Positions 33,924 to 45,234 of a stretch of DNA of 64,000 bases are shown one piece after another (positions within the stretch are counted from its first letter, which is position 1; each line of letters starts with the position of its first letter). The notes under the pieces were generated by a model. It worked only from the letters and a program-made list of their open reading frames with translations. It was not told the DNA's origin and did no database searches. A program made the position numbers and the translations under genes. The DNA lies in NCBI RefSeq assembly GCF_008806385.1, contig NZ_VZZK01000012.1:88593-152592 (forward strand). The letters run 5' to 3'. Source of the stretch: Methylobacterium soli (GTDB taxonomy: Bacteria; Pseudomonadota; Alphaproteobacteria; Rhizobiales; Beijerinckiaceae).

Positions 33924-35654
33924 CTAGATATCCGCATAGGTCTGCGTCTCCTGGGCGCCACCCGGATGGGTGACGGCGCCGTTGACCGCGGGTCCGACGG
34001 TCTGCATGTACTTCCAGAGATAGCCGGAGGTCGCCGTGTTCGTGCGCGGCGCCCAGGCCTTGCGACGCTCGGCCAACTCCTCGTCCGAGAGCGCGACGTC
34101 GAGCGTGCCCTTGATCGCGTCGAGGGTGATCATGTCGCCGTCGCGCAGGAGACCGATCGGGCCGCCCACCGCGGCTTCCGGCCCGACATGGCCGACGCAG
34201 AAGCCGCGGGTGGCGCCGGAGAAGCGCCCGTCCGTGATCAGCGCGACCTTGTCGCCCATGCCCTGGCCGTAGAGGGCGGCCGTGGTCGAGAGCATCTCGC
34301 GCATGCCGGGGCCACCCTTCGGGCCCTCGTAGCGGATCACCAGGACGTCACCCTCCTGATAGGTGCGCTTCTGGACCGCCTCGAAACAGGCTTCCTCGCC
34401 GTCGAAGACGCGGGCCGGGCCGGTGAAGACCTGCTTGTCGGCCGCCATGCCGGCGACCTTCACGATGGCGCCCTCGGTCGCGAGGTTGCCCTTGAGCCCG
34501 ACCACGCCGCCGGTGGGCGTGATCGGCGCGTTGGCGGGGCGCACCACGTCCTGGTCCGGGTTCCAGTGAACCCGCTCCATGTTCTCGGCCATGGTGCGGC
34601 CGGTCACCGTCATGCAGTCGCCGTGCATGAAGCCGTGATCGAGGAGGGTCTTCATCAGGAGCGGGATGCCGCCGACCTCGAACATGTCCTTGGCGACGTA
34701 GCGCCCGCCGGGCTTCAGGTCCGCGATGTAGGGCGTGCGCCGGAAGATCTCGGCCACGTCGAACAGCGAGAACTCGATGCCGCATTCATGCGCGATCGCG
34801 GGCAGGTGCAGGGCCGCGTTGGTGGAGCCGCCGGAGGCCGCAACCGCCGCCGCCGCGTTCTCCAGGCTCTTGCGGGTGACGATGTCGCGCGGGCGGATGC
34901 CCTTGGCGATCAGCTCCATCACCTTCTCGCCGGCGGCGGCGCAGAACTTGTCCCGGATCTCGTAGGGCGCCGGCGCGCCGGCCGAGTAGGGCAGCGCGAG
35001 GCCGATCGCCTCGGAGACGGTCGCCATCGTGTTGGCGGTGAACTGGGCGCCGCAGGCGCCGGCGGAGGGACAGGCCACCTGCTCGAGCTCGTCGAGGTCC
35101 TCGAGGCTCATGTCGCCGACGGCGTGCTTGCCCACCGCCTCGAACAGGTCCTGCACGGTGACCGGCTTGCCCCGGAAGGTGCCGGGCAGGATCGAGCCGC
35201 CATAGATGAAGATCGAGGGCACGTTGAGGCGCACCATCGCCATCATCATGCCGGGCAGCGACTTGTCGCAGCCGGCCAGCCCCACGAGGGCGTCGTAGGC
35301 ATGGCCGCGGATCGTCAGCTCGACCGAATCGGCGATGACCTCGCGCGACGGCAGCGAGGCCCGCATGCCGCCATGGCCCATGGCGATCCCGTCCGTGACC
35401 GTGATGGTGCAGAACTCGCGCGGCGTGCCGTGGGCGGCGGCGACGCCCTTCTTCACGGCCTGGGCCTGGCGCATCAGGGAGATGTTGCAGGGCGCGGCCT
35501 CGTTCCAGCAGGAGGCCACGCCGACGAGCGGCTGGTGAATCTGCTCGCGCGTCAGGCCCATCGCGTAGAGGTACGAGCGATGCGGCGCGCGCTCGGGCCC
35601 TTCCGTGACGTGGCGGCTCGGCAGCTTCGACTTGTCGTTCAAACGCGCGTCCAT
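33924..35654 (-). CDS. ilvD: Dihydroxy-acid dehydratase
   Basis: A 576-residue iron-sulfur dehydratase giving the 2-oxo acid precursors of valine and isoleucine. Signatures are VGVASCWNEAAPCNISLM (first cluster Cys), LVGLAGCDKSLPGMMMAMVR, ACPSAGACGAQFTANTM (further Cys ligands) and LITDGRFSGATRGFCVGHVG with PEAA following near the C-terminus. The length fits bacterial IlvD. The start is the ATG at 35652-35654. The 3' end nearly abuts the possible upstream part of the ExoR-like gene on the same strand. The upstream 425 bases contain no gene, so control elements are likely there. Confidence 0.96.
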   Translation of the reverse strand: MDARLNDKSKLPSRHVTEGPERAPHRSYLYAMGLTREQIHQPLVGVASCWNEAAPCNISLMRQAQAVKKGVAAAHGTPREFCTITVTDGIAMGHGGMRASLPSREVIADSVELTIRGHAYDALVGLAGCDKSLPGMMMAMVRLNVPSIFIYGGSILPGTFRGKPVTVQDLFEAVGKHAVGDMSLEDLDELEQVACPSAGACGAQFTANTMATVSEAIGLALPYSAGAPAPYEIRDKFCAAAGEKVMELIAKGIRPRDIVTRKSLENAAAAVAASGGSTNAALHLPAIAHECGIEFSLFDVAEIFRRTPYIADLKPGGRYVAKDMFEVGGIPLLMKTLLDHGFMHGDCMTVTGRTMAENMERVHWNPDQDVVRPANAPITPTGGVVGLKGNLATEGAIVKVAGMAADKQVFTGPARVFDGEEACFEAVQKRTYQEGDVLVIRYEGPKGGPGMREMLSTTAALYGQGMGDKVALITDGRFSGATRGFCVGHVGPEAAVGGPIGLLRDGDMITLDAIKGTLDVALSDEELAERRKAWAPRTNTATSGYLWKYMQTVGPAVNGAVTHPGGAQETQTYADI

Positions 35655-36080
35655 ACTGAAATCTCGCGACCCTGGTTCCCGACGTAGCGGTTCATCTCAT
35701 CAACGCCCGACGCCGCTCCGCGCACCGCCCACGGGCGATGTTCGGCGGGAGCCGGCCGCGCTCACGGAATGGACTCGGAACGAAACGGTAAATCGTTGGC
35801 GACGCTGCCGTTTACCGCTGATGCTGAGGTGGTCCCGGTTTATGGCGGGATCGCGGCGGATGAAGGCAGGTCTCAGGGCAAACCTGGGATGCTTTCGCGG
35901 TGTTGCGACGTCGCCACAGCCACGCTTAGGGCCGGCGCAATTTCCGATCTGCTTGGGGCGTCCCGGTCAATCGGCGGTTCAGTCAATCGCCGGTCAATGG
36001 GTTCGGGACAATTCGATCGGATCGACGCACGATTGCTGCACAGCAGCAATCCAGGCCGCCGATGATGCGCCGGGCTCCTC
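35655..36080. other. Gene-free region between ilvD and eutC with a hairpin
   Basis: 426 bases. A perfect 9-base-stem hairpin, GATTGCTGC/GCAGCAATC with a 3-base loop (36031-36039 and 36043-36051), lies about 30 bases after the eutC stop and is its likely terminator. The rest should contain the ilvD promoter. A 98-residue open frame at 35769-36065 on the plus strand has no recognisable domain and is not called. Confidence 0.55.
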
Positions 36081-36866
36081 TCAGGATTCGGCGCCGGGCA
36101 GCGCCCGGGCCGCGCCGGGCGCGGCGAGGAACCGCTCGCTCTCGTCCTTGAGGTTCACCCCGGTGAGACCCCGGGACAGGGCCTCCCGCAGGAGCCAGTT
36201 CAGCTTGAACGCGGCCTCCGCCGGGGACAGGCCGGCGGGCCGCACATTCGAGATGCAGTTGCGCTCGGCATCCGAGCGGCCGGGGCGCGGACCGAAGGTC
36301 AGGTAGATGCCGAGGCTGTCGGGCGAGGACAGGCCGGGCCGCTCGCCGATCAGCACCGCCACCGCCCGCGCCCGCAGGATCGACCCGACCGCGTCTCCGA
36401 GCGCCACCCGGGCCTGCGCCGCGATGACGACCGGCGCGAGGTTCCAGCCCGCCGCGGCGATGTGGGGCTGGAAGGCCGCGATCAGTGGCGCCGCCCCCTC
36501 GTGGACCGCGCGGGCGGAGAGGCCGTCGGCGATCAGGATCGCGAGGTCGACGGGCGCGCCCGCCGCCCGCGCCAGCGCGTCGGCGCTCTCCGGCGCGAGG
36601 CGGCGCCCGTAATCGGGCCGCCGCAGGTAGGTGGCCCGGTCCGGGGCCTGCGAGGCCACCACGCGGGTCGCCAGACCGAGGGCCTCGACCGACCGGGCGA
36701 TCGCTTCCGCCTCCATCGGCGTGTGGACGGCGTCGCGCGCCTGCGCGTGGGCGAGGCCGAAGCGCAGGACCTCGCGGGTCGGGAGGCCGCTCCCCGCCCG
36801 GCCGAGACCGATCCGGGCCGGTGTCAGGCGCGCGAGGCGGGCCCAGAGATCGTCCGGCGCGCTCAC
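36081..36866 (-). CDS. eutC: Ethanolamine ammonia-lyase small subunit
   Basis: A 261-residue subunit of the adenosylcobalamin-dependent lyase that converts ethanolamine to acetaldehyde and ammonia. Recognised from LTPARIGLGRAGSGLPTREV, RVVASQAPDRATYLRRPDYG, VDLAILIADGLSARAVHEGA, VGSILRARAVAVLIGERPGL and ERNCISNVRPAGLSPAEAA, all EutC blocks. The start is a GTG whose last bases overlap the eutB TGA (GTGA), indicating coupled translation. No eutA reactivase, acetaldehyde dehydrogenase or microcompartment shell gene lies nearby, so the acetaldehyde must be handled elsewhere. Confidence 0.95.
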   Translation of the reverse strand: MSAPDDLWARLARLTPARIGLGRAGSGLPTREVLRFGLAHAQARDAVHTPMEAEAIARSVEALGLATRVVASQAPDRATYLRRPDYGRRLAPESADALARAAGAPVDLAILIADGLSARAVHEGAAPLIAAFQPHIAAAGWNLAPVVIAAQARVALGDAVGSILRARAVAVLIGERPGLSSPDSLGIYLTFGPRPGRSDAERNCISNVRPAGLSPAEAAFKLNWLLREALSRGLTGVNLKDESERFLAAPGAARALPGAES

Positions 36867-38245
36867 GCGGCAAGCTCCGGCGCGGCCTTGAGGAGGCGCC
36901 GGCCCCCGTCGCCCGGCAGCAGGGCGCCGTTCCCGTCGGTTAGGCCGATCCGAGCGAGCCAGGCCTCGAATTCGGGGGCGCGCCGCAGGCCCAGCACCTC
37001 GCGGATGTAGAGGGCATCGTGGAACGAGGTGGATTGGTAGTTCAGCATCACATCGTCGGCCCCCGGCACGCCAATGATGTAGGTGCAGCCGGCCGCGCCG
37101 AGCAGCGTCAGGAGCGTGTCCATGTCGTCCTGGTCCGCCTCGGCGTGGTTGGTGTAGCAGACGTCGACGCCGAGCGGCACGCCCATGAGCTTGCCGCAGA
37201 AATGGTCCTCCAGCCCGGCCCGGATGATCTCCTTGCCGTCATAGAGATATTCGGGCCCGATGAAGCCCACCACGGTGTTGACCAGGAACGGCTTGTAGGC
37301 CCGGGCGACCGCGTAGGCGCGCGCCTCCAGCGTCTGCTGGTCGATGCCGTGATGCGCGTCGGCCGACAGGGCCGAGCCCTGGCCGGTCTCGAAATACAGG
37401 ACGTTGTCGCCGACGCTGCCGCGCTTCAGGGCGCGCGCGGCCTCGTGAGCTTCCCGGAGGATCGGCAGGGTGACGCCGAAGCTCGCATTGGCGGCCTGCG
37501 TCCCGGCGATCGACTGGAACGGCAGGTCGACCGGCCAGCCCCGGTTCATCGCCTCGATCGTGGTGGTGATATGGGTCAGGACGCAGCCCTGCGTCGGGAT
37601 CTCGAGGCGCCGGATCACGTCGTCGAGGAGGTGCAGGAGCGTGCCGAGGGCGTGCAGCGAATCCGAGGCCGGGTTGATGCCGATCACGGCGTCGCCGCAG
37701 CCGTAGGAGAGCCCGTCGAGGATCGCCGCCGTGATCCCGGCCGGATCATCCGTCGGGTGGTTCGGCTGCAGCCGGACCGCGAGGGTCCCGGGCAGGCCGA
37801 TCGTGTTGCGGAAGCGCGTCACCACCCGGGCCTTGCGGGCCACGAGGATCAGGTCCTGGTTGCGCATGATCTTCGAGACGGCCGCGGCCATCTCCGGCGT
37901 CACGCCTGGCGCGATCCGGGCCAGCGTCTCGGGGGCGGCGGTGAGCAGGAACTCGCGGAAATCCCCGACCGTCAGATGCGCGATCTCCGCGAAGGCCCGG
38001 GCGTCGTGCGTATCGAGGATCAGGCGGGTGACGTCGTCCGCCTCGTAGGGGATCAGCGGCCGGGCCAGGATCTCCGCGAGGGGCACCTCGGCGAGGCACC
38101 AGCGCGCCGCCATGGATTCCTCGGCCGATTCCGCCGCGATCCCGGCGAGCCGGTCGCCCGAGCGGATCGGCGTCGCCTTGGCCATCAGGACCGGCAGGTC
38201 GGCGAAGACCCAGGAGCGCGGGCCGACGACGTGGCGATAGGCCAT
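36863..38245 (-). CDS. eutB: Ethanolamine ammonia-lyase large subunit
   Basis: A 460-residue TIM-barrel subunit carrying the active site of the B12-dependent lyase. Typical blocks are SKIMRNQDLILVARKARVVT, FRNTIGLPGTLAVRLQPNHP, SYGCGDAVIGINPASDSL, PTQGCVLTHITTTIEAMNRG, DLPFQSIAGTQAANASFGV and LYFETGQGSALSADAHHGID. The last two contain the substrate-binding Glu and Asp region. The length matches the family (about 450-465). The start is the ATG at 38243-38245; the upstream open frame is discarded. The gene overlaps eutC by four bases. The transglutaminase-like gene lies 113 bases upstream. Confidence 0.96.
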   Translation of the reverse strand: MAYRHVVGPRSWVFADLPVLMAKATPIRSGDRLAGIAAESAEESMAARWCLAEVPLAEILARPLIPYEADDVTRLILDTHDARAFAEIAHLTVGDFREFLLTAAPETLARIAPGVTPEMAAAVSKIMRNQDLILVARKARVVTRFRNTIGLPGTLAVRLQPNHPTDDPAGITAAILDGLSYGCGDAVIGINPASDSLHALGTLLHLLDDVIRRLEIPTQGCVLTHITTTIEAMNRGWPVDLPFQSIAGTQAANASFGVTLPILREAHEAARALKRGSVGDNVLYFETGQGSALSADAHHGIDQQTLEARAYAVARAYKPFLVNTVVGFIGPEYLYDGKEIIRAGLEDHFCGKLMGVPLGVDVCYTNHAEADQDDMDTLLTLLGAAGCTYIIGVPGADDVMLNYQSTSFHDALYIREVLGLRRAPEFEAWLARIGLTDGNGALLPGDGGRRLLKAAPELAA

Positions 38246-38358
38246 TTCCGGACAACCTCCCGATCGCGCCCGCGGCGCCGATGATGACGCCGCCCGGCCG
38301 CCTGTCAAAGCCTCCTGCGGCGCGCCGGATCCCGCGATCCTGTGACGACAGGATCCCG

Positions 38359-39231
38359 TCAGGCCGCGCCGGCGTGCGGGGCGGGCTCCTCGGTCGAGAT
38401 CGCGTCGACGGTGCGGGTCGCGGGGCCGTCCTGGCCGTCGGCGCGGTTGATCCGGATCTGCATGCCTGTCGGCTGCATGTTGCCGTAGGGCGTCGAGAAC
38501 GCGATCTCGGCCGCGTCCCGGCCCACCCCGATGCGCACGAGCCCGTCGAGATTGGCCTGGCGGGTCGCGTCGAACAGCCACCAGCGGCCGTCGAGATAGG
38601 CCTCGAACACGGCGTGGAAGTCGCTCGGCACGAGGCCGTGGGCGTAGCAGGAGACGAAGCGGGCCGGGATGCCCAGCGCCCGGCAGAAGGCGGTGCCGAG
38701 ATGGGCGAAGTCGCGGCAGACGCCGGCCCGGCGCAGGAGCGATTCGTCGGCGGTGGTCTGCTCGTCGCTGCTGCCCGGCTGGTAGGTCAGGCGGTCGTGG
38801 ATCCAGTTGCAGATCGCGTTCACCCGCTGGTGCCCCTTGGGCAGGTGGCCGAACTCGGCCTGGGCGAAGGGCGTCAGCCGGTCCGAGGAGACGAAGCGGC
38901 TCGGCAGCAGGAACGGCAGGATGTCGAGGGGCAGTTCCGCCACTGGCGTCTCGTGGATGCTGGCGGGGTCGGCCCGCAGCACGGTCAACTCGACCTCGGC
39001 GTTGTATTCGAGGGAGAAGGGACCGACCGGCACGTTGACGCCGAGATAGCGGTTCTGGAAATCCGGCGTGACGTAGGTGCGCCGCCGCAGATCTGGGGAG
39101 AGGGTCAGGGATTCGTTGAGGATCGCGAGGCTCTTCAGATGCGCCACCTCGAGATTGAAGATGAACAGCGTCTCCGCCAGGATGTTGTAGGAAAGACTGC
39201 AACCCAGAGTATAGCGCACCATCTGCTCCAT
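38359..39231 (-). CDS. Transglutaminase-like cysteine protease-fold protein
   Basis: A 290-residue protein with an N-terminal beta-rich domain (about 1-125; LSYNILAETLFIFNLEVAHL, NRYLGVNVPVGPFSLEYNAE) and a transglutaminase-core domain. The catalytic triad is visible: Cys in LRRAGVCRDFAHLGTAF, His in SDFHAVFEAYLDGRWW and Asp in LFDATRQ. Bacterial members are usually peptidases or amidases and often sit with circularly permuted ATP-grasp/alpha-E genes, which are absent here. No signal peptide is seen. The start is uncertain: ATG 39231 or ATG 39222. Confidence 0.87.
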   Translation of the reverse strand: MEQMVRYTLGCSLSYNILAETLFIFNLEVAHLKSLAILNESLTLSPDLRRRTYVTPDFQNRYLGVNVPVGPFSLEYNAEVELTVLRADPASIHETPVAELPLDILPFLLPSRFVSSDRLTPFAQAEFGHLPKGHQRVNAICNWIHDRLTYQPGSSDEQTTADESLLRRAGVCRDFAHLGTAFCRALGIPARFVSCYAHGLVPSDFHAVFEAYLDGRWWLFDATRQANLDGLVRIGVGRDAAEIAFSTPYGNMQPTGMQIRINRADGQDGPATRTVDAISTEEPAPHAGAA

Positions 39232-39388
39232 CGCGGTGGGCGAGAACCGGCCCGAGCCGAAGAACCGATCCAAGCAAGGTTTGCGCCTGCGAGGCGGGTC
39301 GTTTCCCGAGCGGACGGTGCCCGGAAACGCGAGCGGGCTCAAGAACCCGGGTCCCCTCCCCCGCGCCGGAGCGGTGTCCGGCGCCGGG

Positions 39389-39978
39389 TCAGGCCCGCGG
39401 CAGCAGCACCACGGTCAGGGAGCGGACGCCCTGGGCGCCGTGAATCAGCACGCCCTCGATGTCGGCGGTGGCGGAGGGGCCGGTGTGGAGCACCGCGTAG
39501 GCCGCGCGGCCGAATTCGGGCCGACGATAGGCCGCCTGGATGTTGACCACGAGGTCGGCCGGATCGAGGAGGACGATCAGGTGCTGCGCCAAATACGCCA
39601 CCGCGTTCACCCGCAACTCGTCCTGCGTGAACAGCACCGAGCCGGTCTCGGCGACGCCGAAGACGGCGCGGACCACCGCCACGTCGACATCCGCGAGGTC
39701 GGCCGGATCCGCCACCCGCGCGAGGTCGCGGTTGCCCTGGATCTCCGGGACCGCCGAGGCGACCACCCGCGCCCCCGCGAGGCGCTCGCGCACCGCGCCG
39801 AGCGGGTTCCCGCCCGCAGAGGTCTCGGCGAGGCGCCCGCCCATGCGCTCCAGGCGCTCCCCGAAGGCGGCGATCAGGTCTTCGCCGACGAGCGGCGCGA
39901 AGTCCGGGAGCGGCGGCAGCGCGTAGGTGCCGGCCGGGCGGTTCTCCCGGATCGCCCCGAGGATCGCGTCCCGGGCGC

Positions 39979-39982
<4 letters not shown>
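39389..39982 (-). CDS. lutC: L-lactate utilisation protein LutC (LUD domain)
   Basis: A 197-residue LUD-domain protein, third part of the LutABC system that oxidises L-lactate to pyruvate. Blocks seen are MSARDAILGAIRENRPAG, DVDVAVVRAVFGVAETGSVL, LAQHLIVLLDPADLVVNIQA and TGPSATADIEGVLIHGAQG, the last being the LUD signature. The ATG at 39982 overlaps the lutB TGA as ATGA. The gene order on the leftward strand is lutA, lutB, lutC, the same as in Bacillus, which supports the assignment. Confidence 0.92.
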
Positions 39983-41618
<1,636 letters not shown>

Positions 41619-41622
<4 letters not shown>

Positions 41623-42362
41623 GCGGCGGCTCCGTTGAGGACCTGGGCGATGTGGATGAATTTCAGCGGCACTCCGAGGCGCTCGGCGCAGCCCTTCTGG
41701 TGCATCATGCAGGAGGAATCGGCCGAGACGACGTAGGCGGCCCCGGCCCGGGCATGGTCGCTGACCTTGTCGTAGCCCATCTTGGCCGACACTGCGGGCT
41801 CGAACACCGAGAAGGTGCCGCCGAAGCCGCAGCACTCGTCGGGCCGCGCGATCTCCACGACCTCGATGCCCTTCACCTTGGCGAGCAGATCGAGGGGCTT
41901 GGAGTAGAACGGCGCGTTGATCTCGCTCGCCCTCGCGTGGCCGATGCCCCGCAGCGCGTTGCAATTCGAGTGATAGCTGATCTTGTGCGGGAACGCCGCC
42001 CAGGGCAGTTCCTCGACCTTGAGGATGTCGTGCAGGAATTCCACGAGCTCGAAGGTCCGCTCGCGCACGGCGATCACCTCGGGCGTCTGCGGGATCGCCG
42101 TGAGATGCGCCCGCACCTGATGCACGCAGCTGCCCGAGGGGGCCACGACGTAGTCGAAGCCGGTGAAGTTCTTGACGAAGAGCGCCTCCGTCGCGGCAGC
42201 CTCCGCGTGGCAGCCGGTATTGGTCATCGGCTGGCCGCAGCAGGTCTGGTCGAACGGGTAGGTCACGTCGAGGCCGAAGCGCTCGAGCAGTTCGAGCGTG
42301 GCGATTCCCACCTCCGGCTCGAAGGCATCGACGTAGCACGGCACGAACAGACCGACGCGCAT
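41619..42362 (-). CDS. lutA: L-lactate utilisation protein LutA (CCG domain)
   Basis: A 247-residue protein with two cysteine-rich CCG domains (DQTCCGQPMTNTGCHAEA near residue 38 and PDECCGFGGTFSVFEPAVS near 190), as in glycolate oxidase GlcF and heterodisulfide reductase. It is the first gene of lutABC and starts MRVGLFVPCYVDAFEPEVG. CCG domains bind iron-sulfur clusters and take part in electron transfer. ATGA overlap with lutB shows a single translational unit. poxB, which would use the pyruvate formed, lies about 135 bases upstream on the same strand. Confidence 0.93.
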
Positions 42363-42498
42363 CACGGGTGTTCTTCTTCTCGCTGCCCCAAGACCGGCGC
42401 ATCCGCGAGGCGGAGCGGGATCGCGGAGCGAAACCGGGCTCGCCCGCCGGCGCGAACCTCGCCGGCAGGCTGGAACGTTTCGAAATCCGTCATCCGGT

Positions 42499-44232
42499 CT
42501 AGCGGATGAGGTTCGACTTGGCGAGGTCGAGGACCGCGTCACCGCGTCCGCTCATGACGGCGCGCAGGACGTAGAGGCTGAAGCCCTTCACCTGCTGGCC
42601 GTCGATCTTGGGCGGGATCGAGAGTTCCTGGCGGTTGACCACGACGTCGAGGAGGGCCGGCCCGTCATGGGCGAAGACCTCCCGGGCGGCGCCCTCGAGC
42701 TCGCCCGGATCCTCGACCCGGATGCCGTGGATCCCGGCCGCGCGGGCGAGCGCGGCGAAATCCGGGTTCTCGAGGCTGACGCCGGTCTCGAGATAGCCCG
42801 CGGCCTTCATCTCCATCTCGACGAAGCCGAGGGTGCCGTTGTTGAAGACCACGATCTTCAGGGGCAGCCGCTCCTGACGCAGGGTCAGGAGGTCGCCCAT
42901 CAGCATGGCGAAGCCCCCGTCGCCCGAGAGCGCGATCACCTGCCGGGTCCGGTCGGCGGCCTGAGCGCCGAGCCCCTGCGCCATGGCGTTGGCCATCGAG
43001 CCGTGGACCCAGGAGCCGAGGAGGCGCCGCTTTCCGTTCATTCGCAGGTAGCGCGCCGCCCAGATCGTCGGGGTCCCGACATCGGCCGTCAGGATCGCGT
43101 CCTCGGCGGCCGCCTCGCTCACCACCTTGGCGAGGTACTGGGGATGGATCGGCTTGCGTCCGGGCTTGCCGGTCGCCAGATCGTCGAGGCCCTCGCGCGC
43201 CTTCGTGTAGTGCTTGAGGCTCGCATCGAGGTAGCTGCGATCGTCCTTGGCGCGCAGCTTCGGCAGAAGGGCCTCGATCGTCTCCGCCACGTCGCCGACG
43301 AGGCCGAGATCGAGCTTGCAGCGCCGCCCGAGCTGGCCCGGGCGCAGATCGACCTGCGCGACCTTCGCGTCGGCGGGATAGAACTGCTTGTAGGGAAAGT
43401 CGGTGCCGAGCATCAGCAGGGTCTCGCAGCCATGCATCGCCGCGTAGCCCGAGGAGAAGCCGATGAGCCCGGTCATCCCGACATCGTAGGGATTGTCGTA
43501 CTCGACGAATTCCTTGCCGCCGAGCGCGTGCACGATCGGGCTCTTCAGGGTCTCGGCCAGGCGCAGCAGCGGCCCGTGCGCCCCGGCGCAGCCACGCCCG
43601 CAGAGCAGCGTGATCCGCTTCGAGCCGTTGAGGAGTTCGGCGAGCGCGTCAAGGTCGGATTCGGAGGGACGGATCACGGGCTTGCGGGGCAGCAGCCCGG
43701 GATTGGGCGCGATGGCGCGGGCCGGCGCGTCCTTCACGGCGACGTCGCCCGGGATGATCACCACCGCGACCCCCTGCTGGCCGACGGCCGCCCGCACCGC
43801 GTTCTCCAGCACGTAGGGGAGCTGGGCGGGGTCCGAGACGAGCTCGCAATAATGGCTGCACTCGCGGAACAGGTGCTTCGGGTCGGTCTCCTGGAAATAG
43901 CCCGAGCCGATCTCCGGCGAGGGGATGTGGGCCGCGATCGCCAGGACCGGCGTGCGGGTCCGGTGGCAATCGTAGAGACCGTTGATCAGGTGGACATGGC
44001 CCGGGCCGCAGGAGCCCGCGCAGACCGCGAGCTTGCCGGTGATCTGGCTCTCGGCGCCCGCCGCGAAGGCGCCGGCCTCCTCGTGGCGCACATGCACCCA
44101 CTCGATCTTGCCGCGAGCCCGGATCGCCTCCGTGATGGCGTTGAGGCTGTCGCCAACAACCCCGAAGATCCGCTCGACGCCGACCTGCTGCAGGGTCTCG
44201 ACGACAAGGTCCGCGACGTTGGTGATGCGCAT
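42499..44232 (-). CDS. poxB: Thiamine-diphosphate pyruvate oxidase/dehydrogenase (PoxB-like)
   Basis: A 577-residue ThDP- and FAD-dependent enzyme expected to oxidise pyruvate to acetate and CO2, passing electrons to the quinone pool. The N-terminal domain has [24 protein letters not shown] sequence with the catalytic Glu (HEEAGAF), then [20 protein letters not shown] and [19 protein letters not shown]. The C-terminal ThDP motif is [20 protein letters not shown] ... VVFNNGT, and the protein ends [11 protein letters not shown] followed by a short amphipathic tail, the membrane-binding part in E. coli PoxB. Acetolactate-synthase-like relatives are the alternative. A hairpin covering the ribosome binding site lies just before the ATG at 44230-44232. 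Confidence 0.9.
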   Translation of the reverse strand: MRITNVADLVVETLQQVGVERIFGVVGDSLNAITEAIRARGKIEWVHVRHEEAGAFAAGAESQITGKLAVCAGSCGPGHVHLINGLYDCHRTRTPVLAIAAHIPSPEIGSGYFQETDPKHLFRECSHYCELVSDPAQLPYVLENAVRAAVGQQGVAVVIIPGDVAVKDAPARAIAPNPGLLPRKPVIRPSESDLDALAELLNGSKRITLLCGRGCAGAHGPLLRLAETLKSPIVHALGGKEFVEYDNPYDVGMTGLIGFSSGYAAMHGCETLLMLGTDFPYKQFYPADAKVAQVDLRPGQLGRRCKLDLGLVGDVAETIEALLPKLRAKDDRSYLDASLKHYTKAREGLDDLATGKPGRKPIHPQYLAKVVSEAAAEDAILTADVGTPTIWAARYLRMNGKRRLLGSWVHGSMANAMAQGLGAQAADRTRQVIALSGDGGFAMLMGDLLTLRQERLPLKIVVFNNGTLGFVEMEMKAAGYLETGVSLENPDFAALARAAGIHGIRVEDPGELEGAAREVFAHDGPALLDVVVNRQELSIPPKIDGQQVKGFSLYVLRAVMSGRGDAVLDLAKSNLIR

Positions 44233-44260
44233 GGTTCGGCTCCTTGACTGAAGCCGAACC
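44233..44260 (-). promoter_or_regulatory. Hairpin that partly hides the poxB ribosome binding site
   Basis: On the coding strand GGTTCGGCT and AGCCGAACC (44252-44260 and 44233-44241) form a perfect 9-base stem with a 10-base loop that ends exactly at the ATG. The Shine-Dalgarno AAGGAG spans the loop and the 3' arm (AAGG in the loop, AG in the stem), 7 bases from the ATG. The fold would restrict ribosome access. Confidence 0.7.
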
Positions 44261-44316
44261 GCATCAACCTCCGCCGCGTTCCGCCGCGGCGCCGGTATGG
44301 GTGCGGTCATGCACCC

Positions 44317-44931
44317 TCAGGCGCGGATCTCGCCCTGGTCGCGCGCGATCGCCGCGAAGAGATCGCCCAGCGCCGCGAGGCTCGCCGCCTGCACCGCCTG
44401 GGCCGGGACCACGGAGCCGTCCGGCGCCGGCAGGGCCCGCGTCGCGGTGGCGGAGGCCACCACGGTCGGGCGGAAGCCGAGGCTGAAGGCGCTGCGCGCG
44501 GTCGAGTTCACGCACATATGCGTCATGAAGCCGGCCACGATCAGCGACTCGATCCCGGCGGTCTCCAGGCGGGCCTGCAGGTCCGTCCCCACGAAGGCGC
44601 TGGGATAGCTTTTCGTGATCACCGCCTCGCCGTCCCGCGGCGCCACCGGGTCGCTGATCTGGCCGATCGGCGCCGTCAGGTCGTAGGGCGAGCCCGGCCC
44701 CGCATCGTGGCGCACATGGATCACCGGGATGCCGGCCTCGCGCGCCCGCGCCAGCAAAGCCGCCGCCTCCGCGAGGGCCGGCTCGACCCCTTCCAGGCGC
44801 ATGATGCCCTCTCGGTAGGTGTTCTGCAGGTCGATCAGCAGGAGCGCCGACCCGGCCAGCGCCGCGGGCTGCGGGCTGAGCCCCGAGATCTCGCGCAGGG
44901 TCTTCAGGTTCGTGCTCTTCGGATCCGACAT
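44317..44931 (-). CDS. Isochorismatase-like cysteine hydrolase
   Basis: A 204-residue alpha/beta hydrolase of the isochorismatase/nicotinamidase superfamily. The catalytic triad is visible: Asp in ALLLIDLQNTYREGIM, Lys in AVITKSYPSAFVGTDL and Cys in VAGFMTHMCVNSTARSA. The cis-peptide pattern before the Cys is typical. The substrate is unknown; members hydrolyse amides or vinyl ethers. The start is the ATG at 44929-44931, where homology begins. It sits between poxB (downstream, same strand, 84 bases) and the divergent ArsR operon. Confidence 0.9.
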   Translation of the reverse strand: MSDPKSTNLKTLREISGLSPQPAALAGSALLLIDLQNTYREGIMRLEGVEPALAEAAALLARAREAGIPVIHVRHDAGPGSPYDLTAPIGQISDPVAPRDGEAVITKSYPSAFVGTDLQARLETAGIESLIVAGFMTHMCVNSTARSAFSLGFRPTVVASATATRALPAPDGSVVPAQAVQAASLAALGDLFAAIARDQGEIRA

Positions 44932-45234
44932 GGTGGTCGTTCTCCCCTCTCGCGCGTCCGCGCAACCTTGGTCCGCCCAGGAACGGGCTTCCGACAGGGA
45001 CGTCAATGCCACCTTGGTGGCGTCCGCCGCGGCTTTGCAGCGTGAGCCATCGCCCGGATCCGGCAGGCGCCGCCGCTTCGGCCAATCCGGTCCGGGTCGC
45101 GGCGACGACCCGCGGCCTGGGCGGCGCCTCGAATATCCGAACAGCGGTCGCGTTCCAGACAGGCTCGTCGGGCGCTTGACGGGACTGACGCGCAGAACTA
45201 AACTAATTGGTAAATTCAACGTTTGGTTTAGTTG
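44932..45234. other. Divergent promoter region with an ArsR operator at its right end
   Basis: About 300 bases between the leftward hydrolase and the rightward ArsR operon. Its right end (45180-45234) is AT-rich against the local background and carries the operator at 45196-45233. The rest is GC-rich with no gene or repeat that I recognise. Confidence 0.5.
45196..45233. promoter_or_regulatory. ArsR-type operator overlapping the regulator start
   Basis: AACTAAACTAA (45196-45206) and TTGGTTTAGTT (45223-45233) are inverted arms matching at 10 of 11 positions, 16 bases apart. The right arm ends one base before the ATG at 45235. Position and symmetry suggest autorepression by the ArsR protein encoded next. 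Confidence 0.75.

Noticed and set aside
35664..35690. GTTC pair upstream of ilvD as a LexA box
   Set aside because: The spacing between the two GTTC units is 11 bases, not 7.
35769..36065. 98-residue plus-strand open frame between ilvD and eutC
   Set aside because: No recognisable domain or ribosome binding site, and a hairpin likely to be the eutC terminator lies inside it.
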